DNA of 64,000 nucleotides from positions 25,677 to 89,676 of the forward strand of contig CANFJB010000011.1 in the NCBI GenBank assembly GCA_947447375.1. Reading direction: 5' to 3'. The notes under the pieces were generated by a model, which made no database searches, was not told the DNA's origin, and was given only the letters and a program-made list of their open reading frames with translations. The position numbers were made by a program, and so were the translations under genes. Positions 1 through 8,171 of this stretch are shown in pieces. Source of the stretch: Bacteroidota bacterium (GTDB lineage: Bacteria > Bacteroidota > Bacteroidia > Flavobacteriales > Flavobacteriaceae). Every line of letters starts with the position of its first letter. Within the stretch, counting starts at the first letter, position 1.

Positions 1-32
1 TTTTTATTACATTTACCTAAAATAGAAATCTT

Positions 33-404
33 ATGAAAACAAAATTAATCCTTGTTGCCTCTCTATCATTATTATTTTCATGTGCTACAAAATCGGTAGT
101 TGCTGATACTTCTAAAACTACTGCCCCGGTAGAAATTAAGGTGGCTCAAGAAGTTGTTCCAGTTGAAAACACAGTTGTTCCTGAAACTAAACCAGTTGTA
201 GCCAAGGTTACGATGTTAACCAGAGAGCTATACGAAAGCAAAAGCCTTTACGAAAATAGCTGTAACAAATGCCATAAATTGTATTCTCCTTCAGAATTCA
301 GTAAAGAAGAATGGCCGAGGATATTAAGAAAAATGCAGAAAAAAGCAAAATTGGATGATCCTCAAATTGCAGGAATCCAAGATTATATCAATTCTCAGAT
401 TTAA
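33..404 (+). CDS. Small c-type cytochrome lipoprotein
   Basis: A 123-residue protein with a lipoprotein signal peptide (hydrophobic stretch, lipobox Cys about residue 17), a Val/Pro/Lys-rich flexible spacer to about residue 60, and one CxxCH heme-attachment motif (CNKCH, residues 77-81). Met101 is a possible second axial heme ligand. From family knowledge this is a monoheme class I-like cytochrome domain, expected to be lipid-anchored and face the periplasm, carrying electrons. The specific redox partner cannot be read from the sequence. It stands alone, its upstream region is mostly outside the window, and a bidirectional terminator follows it. The CxxCH and lipobox are direct observations; electron transfer is inferred from the fold. 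Confidence 0.8.
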   Translation: MKTKLILVASLSLLFSCATKSVVADTSKTTAPVEIKVAQEVVPVENTVVPETKPVVAKVTMLTRELYESKSLYENSCNKCHKLYSPSEFSKEEWPRILRKMQKKAKLDDPQIAGIQDYINSQI

Positions 405-414
405 TTATAAAAAA

Positions 415-450
415 AAATCGGAAGTTAATAGCTTCCGATTTTTTTTTTTT
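415..450. terminator. Bidirectional rho-independent terminator
   Basis: Inverted repeat ATCGGAAG / CTTCCGAT (417-424 and 432-439, 7-base loop) flanked by an A-run on the left and a T-run on the right, between two convergent genes. It can serve both the cytochrome gene and the PUR-protein gene. Confidence 0.9.
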
Positions 451-829
451 AAATATCATCAAAATCAATATCTGTGAAAGTAGATGAAGAAGGAGTTTCA
501 CTTTCTTCGGTTTTATCAGAATTATATTCCTTTTTGAAATCTTTTTGGTGTCTTTCAGAAATTACTTCTTCCCCTTTGTGATTTAAAACATAAGAAGTCA
601 TCTCGCCTAAAATTTCTGTAAAATCATTAAAATCTTCTTTATACAAATAAATTTTATGTTTTTTGAAATGAAAAGATCCGTCTTCTTCGGTGAATTTTTT
701 ACTCTCAGTAATTGTGATATAATAATCGTCTGCTTTTGTGGCTCTAACGTCAAAGAAATAAGTTCTTCTTCCTGCTCTCAAAACTTTAGAAAAGATTTCC
801 TCTTTTTCTAACATGTCATTTTCTCTCAT
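449..829 (-). CDS. PUR-alpha-like nucleic-acid-binding protein (DUF3276)
   Basis: A 126-residue protein matching the Bacteroidota DUF3276/PUR family. The core (residues about 8-100) has the alternating beta-strand/helix pattern of a PUR repeat, with YFFDVRATK, YYITITESKKF and HKIYLYKEDF segments; the C-terminus is an acidic Ser/Thr/Asp-rich tail. Family members are small cytosolic proteins that bind single-stranded DNA or RNA. There is no signal peptide. The gene lies downstream of the ABC exporter gene with the same orientation's opposite end facing a shared terminator on its 3' side. The MREN start gives the usual family length. The exact cellular role in bacteria is not established. Confidence 0.85.
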   Translation of the reverse strand: MRENDMLEKEEIFSKVLRAGRRTYFFDVRATKADDYYITITESKKFTEEDGSFHFKKHKIYLYKEDFNDFTEILGEMTSYVLNHKGEEVISERHQKDFKKEYNSDKTEESETPSSSTFTDIDFDDI

Positions 830-890
830 AATCGTTTTTTAAGTTTAATTACAATTCAAAAATGATAAAAAAAGGAATAATAAACAAGAT

Positions 891-2651
891 TTATTTCAAA
901 TCTTTTTCAGAAAGTTGTTTTAAATACAACTCTTTATAATAGCCTTCTTCGTTTACTAATTGATTATGAGGTCCTTGTTGGATAATTGATCCATCTTCAA
1001 TAATTATAATATTATCGGCATTCTTAGCTGATGAAACCCTGTTACTGACAATTATAGTAGTTTTATTTTTACAATATTCTTTTAGATTGCTCAATATAAT
1101 CTCTTCGGTTTCGGTGTCAACAGCCGATAAACAATCGTCAAGTAACAAAATTTCTGGGTCTTTTATCAAAGCTCTAGCAATAGAAACTCTTTGTTTTTGT
1201 CCACCAGATAATGTAATTCCTCGCTCTCCTAAAATAGTGTCGTATTGATTGGTAAAATTCACAATATTATCATGAACAGCAGCTTGTTTTGCAACAGCAA
1301 TAATCTCCTCGTCAGTTGCGTTTTCCTTTCCGAATTTGATATTGTTTTTAATGGAATCAGAAAATAAAAAGGCATCCTGAGGTACAATCGCAATACTGTT
1401 TCTTAAATCAAATAAATTTACAGAATCAATAGGTTTTCCATCAATTAATATTTTTCCACCGGTGACATCGTACAATCGACTTATTAAAGTTAGAATGCTC
1501 GATTTTCCCGATCCTGTTTTTCCTAAAATAGCTAGTGTTTCGCCTTTTTTTACCTTAAAAGTAATAGAATCGAGAGCTCTTATATTTGTATCATCGTAAA
1601 CAAACGAAACCTCTTCAAATGAAATTTCACCATTGATTTCAGTATTCGTTTTCGAATTATTTCTAATCTCAGGGACAATTTTCAAAAATTCATTTATACG
1701 TTTTTGTGACGCTTCAGCCTCTTGAATCATAGATGAAATCCATCCTAATGAAGCAACTGGCCAAGTCAACATGTTTACATATAAAATAAACTCGGCGATA
1801 ACTCCAATACTTTTAATGGTTCCATTGATGTAAAGCATTCCACCAAAGTAAATCACAACTAAGTTGCTAACTCCAATTAACGCCAACATTAACGGACCGA
1901 ATAGCGATTGAACTTTGGCTAAGCTCATGCTTTTTTCTTTGCTTTCAAGCGATAAATTATACAGATTATCTTCTTGTTGCTGTTCTAGTGAATAGGCTTT
2001 TACTACACGAATTCCACTGAAAATTTCTTGAGTAAAACTGGAAATTTTCGACAAATATTGTTGGAAAATGGTACTTCTTTTATTGATTTGTTTGCTCAAT
2101 TGAAATATTGCATACGACAAAATTGGCAATGGGAGTAAGGTGTACAGAGTTAATTCTGGAGAAACATTATACATGTAAACGATAACAATCGCAAATCGGA
2201 TAAAAGTATTTATGGTGTACATTACTGCGGGGCCAACATACATTCTAACCTTTCCAACATCCTCACTAATTCGGTTCATTAAATCACCTGTTCGATTTTG
2301 CTTATAGAAAACTTGACTCAGATTTTCATATTGCTGGAAAACTTCATTTTTCAAATCAAATTCAATAAGCCTTGACATTACAATTAATGTTTGTCGCATC
2401 AAAAAGGTTAGAAATCCGGCAATTATTGTGGTAATGATTATAATGATAACATTATGAAATAATTCATTTCGTATTAAAAGCGTGTCGGTAACATTTGATT
2501 TTGAATATCTTTCAATAGATTCAAATGATTTACTGATTAATTTTGGTGTAAACAATGAAAAAATCTGAGCAATTATAGTAATAAAAACACCAAGTAGAAA
2601 TCGGTATTTGTATTTGATAAAATACTTATTAAGGTATTGTAATTCTTTCAT
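891..2651 (-). CDS. ABC exporter half-transporter with degenerate ATPase (MdlA-like)
   Basis: A 586-residue half-transporter: six-helix exporter transmembrane domain (residues about 1-320) followed by a nucleotide-binding domain. Visible motifs are Walker A (GKTGSGKS, 377-384), Q-loop region, and signature LSGGQ. Two catalytic positions are unusual: Walker B continues into Asp-Asp (505-506) where exporters normally have Asp-Glu, and the switch position is Asn537 (SNRVSS) where His is expected. This matches the degenerate half of heterodimeric exporters such as MdlA/MdlB-type pairs. The exporter gene at 30405-32159 has the canonical DE and His and is a candidate partner. Substrate unknown (lipid, drug or peptide are all possible). 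Transcribed alone from a promoter near 2710. Confidence 0.88.
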   Translation of the reverse strand: MKELQYLNKYFIKYKYRFLLGVFITIIAQIFSLFTPKLISKSFESIERYSKSNVTDTLLIRNELFHNVIIIIITTIIAGFLTFLMRQTLIVMSRLIEFDLKNEVFQQYENLSQVFYKQNRTGDLMNRISEDVGKVRMYVGPAVMYTINTFIRFAIVIVYMYNVSPELTLYTLLPLPILSYAIFQLSKQINKRSTIFQQYLSKISSFTQEIFSGIRVVKAYSLEQQQEDNLYNLSLESKEKSMSLAKVQSLFGPLMLALIGVSNLVVIYFGGMLYINGTIKSIGVIAEFILYVNMLTWPVASLGWISSMIQEAEASQKRINEFLKIVPEIRNNSKTNTEINGEISFEEVSFVYDDTNIRALDSITFKVKKGETLAILGKTGSGKSSILTLISRLYDVTGGKILIDGKPIDSVNLFDLRNSIAIVPQDAFLFSDSIKNNIKFGKENATDEEIIAVAKQAAVHDNIVNFTNQYDTILGERGITLSGGQKQRVSIARALIKDPEILLLDDCLSAVDTETEEIILSNLKEYCKNKTTIIVSNRVSSAKNADNIIIIEDGSIIQQGPHNQLVNEEGYYKELYLKQLSEKDLK

Positions 2652-2707
2652 TAGGTGATGAAAATTATAAATTATTCAAGAAATCCGAAACACGATATTT
2701 CCGAATG

Positions 2708-2715
2708 CAAATATA
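2708..2715 (-). promoter_or_regulatory. Bacteroidota -7 element for the ABC exporter gene
   Basis: On the minus strand this reads TATATTTG, matching the TAnnTTTG -7 consensus, about 57 bases upstream of the exporter start. No clear -33 TTG was seen. Confidence 0.55.
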
Positions 2716-2840
2716 TAGCTTTTAAAGGATTATTATTTTAAAGTTATTTCTTAATTTCAAATTAATTGCAGGGCTTTTGCCAATTTTATGATTATTTGTA
2801 AAATGACATTTAGAATTTCCTTTTTTATGAAAAATAATAC

Positions 2841-2848
2841 TATTTTTG
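2841..2848 (+). promoter_or_regulatory. Bacteroidota -7 element upstream of nusB
   Basis: TATTTTTG fits TAnnTTTG and lies about 47 bases before the nusB start codon. It would drive the nusB-DUF1573-yajC unit. The -33 region is AT-rich without a clear TTG. Confidence 0.6.
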
Positions 2849-2894
2849 CACCGTCAAAGATTTTTATAATAATAATCAAACAAGTTCTTACCAA

Positions 2895-3839
2895 GTGTTA
2901 AATAGAAGACATATCCGCGTTAAAGTAATGCAATCGATTTATGCGATGCATCAAAATGGTTCTGATAGTATTGAAAAACAAGAGAAATTCTTGCTTTATA
3001 GTGCTGATAATATTCTGGATTTGTATCTAGTTATGTTGTCTTCTCTAATCGAAATTGGTAAAAAAGAAGCTTTGTTTATTGAAAAATCAGCTCAAAAGCA
3101 TACTGCTACTTCACAAGAGAAAAACCCCAACAAAAAATTCATCAACAATAGTATTCTTCAATTATTATTCAATAATAATTCGTTGAAAAGCGCGCTAATT
3201 GATAGAAAAATCAACCATTGGGAATTGCACGATGAGTATTTAAAAATCCTTACCGAAGCAATTAAAGAAAGTGATTTGTATAAAAAATACATGTCAAACG
3301 AAACTAATAATTTTGAAGAGGACAAGCAGTTTATCATCAATATTTTCACTGATATTATTGTTCCAAACGATAAATTTTACGAGTTTTTAGAAGACAATAA
3401 CTTAACTTGGATTGATGATATCCCTGTAGTTAATACACATATTGTGAAGCAGTTAAATTCGATAAAATCAATTAAAGACACCTCTTTTTCACTTCCGAAA
3501 ATCTATAAAGATCAAGAAGACAAAGAGTTTGTATCCGATTTATTCAAAAAAACAGTATTAAACGAAGTTGAATTTGCAAAAGAATTCGTTGACAAAACAC
3601 CCAATTGGGATTCTGAACGTATCGCTGAATTAGATACAATTGTACTGAAAATGGCAATTTGTGAATTTTTAAAATTCCCATCCATTCCAGTAAAAGTTAC
3701 GATTAACGAATATTTAGAGATAGCAAAAGAATATTCTACGCCAAAAAGTAGTATTTTTATCAACGGAATTTTAGACAACCTTGTTAAAGAATTTTCTACG
3801 AAAAATAAATTAAACAAAATAGGAAGAGGTTTAATGTAA
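2895..3839 (+). CDS. nusB: Transcription antitermination factor NusB (long form)
   Basis: The protein is 314 residues, about twice the length of the usual NusB. The N-terminus (RRHIRVKVMQSIYAMHQ) and the C-terminus (DTIVLKMAICEF, VTINEYLEIAKEY, FINGILDNL) match the two ends of the NusB helical fold; residues about 60-215 form a lysine- and asparagine-rich insertion with no recognised domain. NusB with NusE binds boxA RNA and supports processive rRNA transcription. The start is GTG at 2895, chosen because the family begins MLNRRHIR. It is first in a likely operon with the DUF1573 lipoprotein and yajC (11- and 19-base gaps), an order common in flavobacteria. Confidence 0.93.
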   Translation: MLNRRHIRVKVMQSIYAMHQNGSDSIEKQEKFLLYSADNILDLYLVMLSSLIEIGKKEALFIEKSAQKHTATSQEKNPNKKFINNSILQLLFNNNSLKSALIDRKINHWELHDEYLKILTEAIKESDLYKKYMSNETNNFEEDKQFIINIFTDIIVPNDKFYEFLEDNNLTWIDDIPVVNTHIVKQLNSIKSIKDTSFSLPKIYKDQEDKEFVSDLFKKTVLNEVEFAKEFVDKTPNWDSERIAELDTIVLKMAICEFLKFPSIPVKVTINEYLEIAKEYSTPKSSIFINGILDNLVKEFSTKNKLNKIGRGLM

Positions 3840-3850
3840 AATTATTAATT

Positions 3851-4327
3851 ATGATTAAAAAAATAATTATCCTAGCTTCTGTAAGTTCACTATTAATATT
3901 AGGTGCTTGCAAAAAAAATGAAGAGGCCAATTCAGAGCAACATTCTGCAATTTCTAATCCTGCAGAAATAGGAATTCCAGACATGGAAAAAAGAGTAATT
4001 CCTAAAGATGGCAAATATCCAGTGATGACTTTTGCTGCAAAAGATCATGATTTTGGAACAATCGAAGCTGATTCAAAAGTGAATTATTCCTTCACATTTA
4101 AAAATACGGGACAAGCTGATCTGATTATTTCAAGAGCAGTAGGATCTTGTGGATGTACTATTCCTGAATACCCGAAAGATCCAATTAAAGCGGGTGAATC
4201 TGGAAAAATTGACGTTTCGTTTAATTCGGCTAACAAACACGGAAACCAACAAAAATCGGTTACGATATACACCAATACAAAAGATGGTGTTGAATCATTA
4301 TATATAACTGCTTCAATTAAAGAATAA
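3851..4327 (+). CDS. DUF1573 domain lipoprotein
   Basis: A 158-residue lipoprotein: signal peptide with lipobox LGAC (Cys about 20), then a single DUF1573 domain (residues about 60-155) with the hallmark DFGTIEADSKVNYSFTFKN opening and SCGCTIPEYP motif. DUF1573 domains are immunoglobulin-like (ASPM-SPD-2-Hydin-related) and common in Bacteroidota envelope proteins; no molecular function is established. It sits between nusB and yajC with short gaps, so it is probably cotranscribed with them. Extracytoplasmic location is inferred from the lipobox. Confidence 0.88.
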   Translation: MIKKIIILASVSSLLILGACKKNEEANSEQHSAISNPAEIGIPDMEKRVIPKDGKYPVMTFAAKDHDFGTIEADSKVNYSFTFKNTGQADLIISRAVGSCGCTIPEYPKDPIKAGESGKIDVSFNSANKHGNQQKSVTIYTNTKDGVESLYITASIKE

Positions 4328-4346
4328 TAATTTAAACAAAAAAACT

Positions 4347-4619
4347 ATGGGAACATTACAGTCTTTATTACCTTTTTTATTAATGTTTGTGGTATTTTAT
4401 TTCTTCATGATTAGACCGCAACAAAGTAAAATTAAAAAAGAAAAAGAATTTGAAAGCGCTTTAAAAGTAGGTGATAAAATTATCACTAAAAGTGGAATTC
4501 ACGGGAAAATTGCTGAAATCGCTGAAACAACTATTGTTATCGAAACAATGTCAGGAAAATTGAAAATGGAGCGTTCGGCACTATCAATGGAAATGACCGC
4601 AGCATTAAACAAAAAATAA
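4347..4619 (+). CDS. yajC: Preprotein translocase subunit YajC
   Basis: A 90-residue protein with one N-terminal transmembrane helix (residues about 5-22), the FYFFMIRPQQ motif directly after it, and a small basic cytoplasmic domain (GDKIITKSGIHGKI). This is the standard YajC architecture and length. YajC associates with SecDF and stimulates Sec-dependent export. It is the third gene of the nusB unit and is followed at once by a strong terminator hairpin. Confidence 0.95.
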   Translation: MGTLQSLLPFLLMFVVFYFFMIRPQQSKIKKEKEFESALKVGDKIITKSGIHGKIAEIAETTIVIETMSGKLKMERSALSMEMTAALNKK

Positions 4620-4640
4620 AAGTTTGCTAAGTATTAAAAA

Positions 4641-4667
4641 AAAGCCACGTTATTCGTGGCTTTTTGT
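4641..4667. terminator. Terminator between yajC and the DUF1801 gene
   Basis: Perfect stem AAAGCCACG / CGTGGCTTT with loop TTATT, A-run before and T-run after; bidirectional between convergent genes. Confidence 0.92.
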
Positions 4668-5024
4668 TTATTTAATTTCTAAGTTTTTAGCTTCTTCAAT
4701 ATATTCTAAAATCAGTTTTTCATTGATTTCAGATTTCGATGTAAACCGCCATTGACGAAGTGACTTTGTAACTCCTTCTTGAGCATTTACTAATACTTTA
4801 GATTCATCCTTCAAGTCAACGCCTTTATAAAACCAAAGTGCAAAATGGTTTTTAAATCCAGTTATACCTACAATATTTTTTCCATTTAAAGTGTAAACTG
4901 GCGCACCCCATTTTATGGTTTCAACCAAATTTGTTTTAGAAATAATAGTTTGTAAAATTTCTAATTCTGCAGCCCAATGATTGACTTTGTCCCAAGTGTG
5001 TTTTGGTTTTTCTTCGGCTTCCAA
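4668..5024 (-). CDS. DUF1801 family protein (YdhG-like)
   Basis: A 118-residue protein with the DUF1801 signature: WDKVNHWAAELEIL, ETIKWGAPVYTLNGKNI and FALWFYKGVDLKD. The family has a frataxin-like fold (YdhG, Bacillus), for which an iron-chaperone role has been proposed, but function is unsettled. The only plausible start is TTG at 5024, because an in-frame stop, which is the pepT stop codon itself, lies two codons upstream. The gene therefore follows pepT in the same frame with a six-base gap, suggesting cotranscription and translational coupling. The C-terminal domain found in longer YdeI-type relatives is absent. Confidence 0.75.
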   Translation of the reverse strand: MEAEEKPKHTWDKVNHWAAELEILQTIISKTNLVETIKWGAPVYTLNGKNIVGITGFKNHFALWFYKGVDLKDESKVLVNAQEGVTKSLRQWRFTSKSEINEKLILEYIEEAKNLEIK

Positions 5025-5030
5025 TGCTGA

Positions 5031-6287
5031 TTATTTCTTTTTATTGAAATCAGTTGTAGCGGTTAATTGAGCAATTTTTACAATTACCTCAATTGCTTTT
5101 TGCATGCTCTCAACAGGAACATATTCGTATTTTCCATGAAAATTATGCCCACCAGCAAAAATATTCGGACAAGGAAGTCCCATGTAAGACAATTGTGAGC
5201 CATCAGTTCCTCCACGAATAGGTTTAATTAATGGTTTAATTCCCAACTCACGCATTGCTTTTTCAGCAATATCAACGATATATTTCACCGGCATCACCTT
5301 TTCTTTCATATTGAAATATTGGTCTTTTACTTCCGCGATGCAAATATCTTCTCCAAACTGTTTTGCGTATTGCTTGTTGATTTTTTTTGCAATTTTATGA
5401 ATGGTGTCTTTACGTTTTTTGAATTTACTTGCGCTATGGTCTCTAATAATTAACTCTAAAACGGTTTCTTCGATACTTCCATTTAAATGGTGAACGTGGA
5501 AAAATCCTTCGTAACCTTTAGTTTCTTGAGGTGTTTCTCCTTTTGGCAACTGGTTGATAAAATCGTTGGCAATCAACATCGAATTGATCATTTTCCCTTT
5601 TGCATATCCTGGGTGAACGCTTTTTCCTTTGAAGGTAATTTTAGCTCCAGCGGCATTAAAATTTTCATATTCTAATTCGCCAATCTGACTTCCATCCATC
5701 GTGTAAGCCCATTGAGCACCAAATTTCTTTACATCAAATTTATGAGCGCCACGACCAATTTCTTCATCAGGTGTGAAACCAACTCGAATTTCACCATGTT
5801 TAATATCAGGATTTTTTACCAAATATTCCATTGCAGTAACAATTTCTGTAATTCCCGCTTTATCATCTGCGCCAAGCAAAGTCAGTCCGTCAGTGGTAAT
5901 TAACGTTTTTCCTTTATATAATAGTAAGTCTTTGAAGTATTTTGCTGACAATATGATATTTTGTTTTTTATTCAAAACAATATCATTTCCATCGTAATTT
6001 TTTACAATTTGTGGATTCACATTTGCTCCTGTAAAATCAGGAGTCGTATCAAAATGAGATACAAATCCAATTGTTGGAACATCATGACTCACATTACTCG
6101 GCAAAGTTGCCATAATATAAGCGTTTTTATCAATTGTTACGTCTTCTAAACCAATTGATTTTAACTCTTCAACTAATTTATTAGCCAAATTCCATTGTTT
6201 TTCAGTACTTGGAGTAGTTGTTGAGTTTGGATCTGATTCGGTATCAATAATTACATAACTAATAAAACGGTCGATGATATTTTGCAT
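5031..6287 (-). CDS. pepT: Peptidase T (tripeptide aminopeptidase)
   Basis: An M20-family zinc peptidase that removes N-terminal residues from tripeptides in the cytosol. Visible: [10 protein letters not shown] (first metal His and Asp), LLGADDKAG (bridging Asp), [11 protein letters not shown] (catalytic Glu pair), YTMDG, the dimerisation domain in the middle (residues about 210-320), and the last metal His in [11 protein letters not shown] chose the start at 6287 (MQNIIDRF), which gives about 418 residues, close to the family norm; an upstream in-frame Met at 6311 adds eight residues without homology. A TAnnTTTG element lies about 20 bases upstream. The DUF1801 gene follows in frame. Confidence 0.95.
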   Translation of the reverse strand: MQNIIDRFISYVIIDTESDPNSTTTPSTEKQWNLANKLVEELKSIGLEDVTIDKNAYIMATLPSNVSHDVPTIGFVSHFDTTPDFTGANVNPQIVKNYDGNDIVLNKKQNIILSAKYFKDLLLYKGKTLITTDGLTLLGADDKAGITEIVTAMEYLVKNPDIKHGEIRVGFTPDEEIGRGAHKFDVKKFGAQWAYTMDGSQIGELEYENFNAAGAKITFKGKSVHPGYAKGKMINSMLIANDFINQLPKGETPQETKGYEGFFHVHHLNGSIEETVLELIIRDHSASKFKKRKDTIHKIAKKINKQYAKQFGEDICIAEVKDQYFNMKEKVMPVKYIVDIAEKAMRELGIKPLIKPIRGGTDGSQLSYMGLPCPNIFAGGHNFHGKYEYVPVESMQKAIEVIVKIAQLTATTDFNKKK

Positions 6288-6308
6288 AAAATAAAATTTA
6301 ATTGGTAG

Positions 6309-6316
6309 CAAATATA
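6309..6316 (-). promoter_or_regulatory. Bacteroidota -7 element for pepT
   Basis: Minus-strand TATATTTG matches TAnnTTTG and ends about 20 bases upstream of the pepT start at 6287. This also favours 6287 over 6311 as the start, because a start at 6311 would lie inside the promoter. Confidence 0.6.
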
Positions 6317-6409
6317 ACTATATTTTTAAGTATTATTTATCAGTTGTAAACGAAATTAAATTAAATATTGTTATAAATTGCATCTTTTAATATAACTAAA
6401 TTATATACC

Positions 6410-7261
6410 TTGAGTTCCAATAAAATCGAACATTTAAAAGTCCCTAGAATTCTAATTTACATTGGAAAAATGTTACAGTCTTTCTCAGTAAAGTGGACTA
6501 CATTGTATCTTTCCAAATTGTTTACAACGCCTATAAAACACAAAATTCCTAAGCGGGAATTACAAATGGATCGAAACAGTATTCAAACAAAAATATATGT
6601 TCCTGAAATAAAGAAGGATATTGTTGTTTACCAATTAGGAACCGGCGAAAAGAAAATTTTGTTGGCTCATGGTTGGTCGGGTAGAGGAACCCAATTAGTG
6701 AAATTTGCTGATGCTTTGGTAGCCAAAGGATATACAACGGTTAGTTTTGATGCCCCAGCACACGGAAAATCACCAGGTAATACTACAATTATGACTGATT
6801 TTATAGCTTCAATAGCTGAAGTTGATAGAAAATTCGGTCCTTTTGATGCAGCTGTCGGCCATTCTTTAGGAGGAATGTCATTGTTGAACGCAGTTAAATC
6901 GGGATTAAAAATCAATCGATTAGTTACCATAGGAAGTGGAGATAAAGTAAAGGATATATTAATTGATTTTGTTGCAAAACTAGAGTTAAAAAAGGAGTTT
7001 AGCACTCATTTGCAGCAGCATTTCGAAAAGAAATACAATACTGAAATGGAATCTTATTCAGCGTATCTTGCAGCACAATCGATAACTATTCCAGTTTTAG
7101 TAATTCATGATGAAGAGGACAATGAAGTGCCGGTTTGGGCTTCAAAGAATATATTTGCTAATTTAAAAAATGGTGAATTGCTAATTACCAATAATTTAGG
7201 GCATCGAAAAATTTTAGGAAACCAAGAAGTGATCGATAAAACAATTAATTTTATTATTTAA
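6410..7261 (+). CDS. Alpha/beta hydrolase
   Basis: Up to 283 residues. The fold is shown by the oxyanion/HG motif [10 protein letters not shown] (about residue 84-93), [10 protein letters not shown], the nucleophile elbow GHSLGG (Ser152) and a C-terminal NNLGH carrying the likely catalytic His; the acid is probably in [10 protein letters not shown]. Substrate cannot be predicted; esterase or lipase-like activity is typical. The TTG at 6410 gives the longest form, but ATG at 6470 is a realistic alternative because residues 1-20 add nothing recognisable. The msrB pair follows after a 5-base gap, so it may be cotranscribed with a methionine-repair unit. Confidence 0.85.
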   Translation: MSSNKIEHLKVPRILIYIGKMLQSFSVKWTTLYLSKLFTTPIKHKIPKRELQMDRNSIQTKIYVPEIKKDIVVYQLGTGEKKILLAHGWSGRGTQLVKFADALVAKGYTTVSFDAPAHGKSPGNTTIMTDFIASIAEVDRKFGPFDAAVGHSLGGMSLLNAVKSGLKINRLVTIGSGDKVKDILIDFVAKLELKKEFSTHLQQHFEKKYNTEMESYSAYLAAQSITIPVLVIHDEEDNEVPVWASKNIFANLKNGELLITNNLGHRKILGNQEVIDKTINFII

Positions 7262-7266
7262 TTATT

Positions 7267-7731
7267 ATGAAAAATACATTTATAATCCTACTATTTGCAA
7301 TTTGTAGTGTGGGTTTTGCACAGAAGAAAACTCAAAAATTTGAGGTTCAAAAATCAGAAGCCCAGTGGAAAAAAGAACTTACGCCAGAGGAATATGAAGT
7401 TTTAAGAGAAAAAGGAACAGAGCGACCTTTCTCAGGAAAATATGTAAACAACTTCGATAAAGGCATTTATGTTTGTGCAGCTTGCGACAATTTACTTTTT
7501 TATTCTGATGCCAAATTTCACTCCGATTGTGGCTGGCCTTCATTTGATAAAGCTATAAAAGGTTCTGTAATTTATGTCCACGATTCCACTTATGGAATGG
7601 ATAGAACCGAAGTTGATTGTGCAAAATGTGGAGGTCATTTAGGTCATGTTTTTGATGATGGCCCTACCAAAACTGGTCAACGTTTTTGTACTAATTCTGT
7701 TTCTGTAAAATTTATACCAACAAAAAAATGA
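7267..7731 (+). CDS. msrB: Peptide methionine-R-sulfoxide reductase MsrB, exported
   Basis: A 154-residue MsrB preceded by a clear signal peptide (residues 1-19, ending GFAQ), so it should act outside the cytoplasm. Zinc-binding CxxC pairs are CAAC and CAKC; the catalytic Cys is in RFCTNSVSV; a further Cys in the CGWPSF motif is in the usual position for a recycling residue. The enzyme reduces methionine-R-sulfoxide in proteins. Its stop overlaps the start of a second, cytosolic msrB by ATGA, so the two are translationally coupled. The reductant for an exported MsrB in this organism is not visible in the window. Confidence 0.95.
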   Translation: MKNTFIILLFAICSVGFAQKKTQKFEVQKSEAQWKKELTPEEYEVLREKGTERPFSGKYVNNFDKGIYVCAACDNLLFYSDAKFHSDCGWPSFDKAIKGSVIYVHDSTYGMDRTEVDCAKCGGHLGHVFDDGPTKTGQRFCTNSVSVKFIPTKK

Positions 7732-8120
7732 GCGAAATAATTGAAAAATCAGAGCAGGAGTGGAAAGACCAATTGGGGTTAGAGCGCTATAGAATTCTTC
7801 GTCAAAAAGGGACGGAATTTCCTAATTCAGGCGAGTACAATATGCATTTTGAATTGGGAACTTATGTTTGTGGCGGTTGCGCTGAACCTTTATTTGAGAG
7901 TGATTCCAAATTTAATTCACATTGTGGTTGGCCTTCATTTGACGATTCAATTCCTGGAAAAGTTGAATATATTAAAGACACCACCCACGGAATGATTCGA
8001 ACAGAGATAGTTTGTGCTAAATGCAAAGGACATCTCGGACATATTTTTGACGATGGACCTACAAAAACGAGACAACGATATTGTGTGAATTCCCTTTCTG
8101 TGGATTTTATTAAAAAGTAA
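7728..8120 (+). CDS. msrB: Peptide methionine-R-sulfoxide reductase MsrB, cytosolic
   Basis: A 130-residue MsrB without signal peptide. It has the same motifs as its upstream neighbour: zinc pairs CGGC and [25 protein letters not shown] and catalytic Cys in RYCVNSLSV. The close similarity across the whole domain suggests an ancient or lineage duplication, with one copy acquiring or losing an export signal. Function is repair of methionine-R-sulfoxide in cytosolic proteins, recycled by thioredoxin in the family. It overlaps the upstream gene by four bases. Confidence 0.95.
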   Translation: MSEIIEKSEQEWKDQLGLERYRILRQKGTEFPNSGEYNMHFELGTYVCGGCAEPLFESDSKFNSHCGWPSFDDSIPGKVEYIKDTTHGMIRTEIVCAKCKGHLGHIFDDGPTKTRQRYCVNSLSVDFIKK

Positions 8121-8171
8121 TAATTTTATAATTTATTAGTTTTATTATAAAGTTATCAAAATACTAATTCT

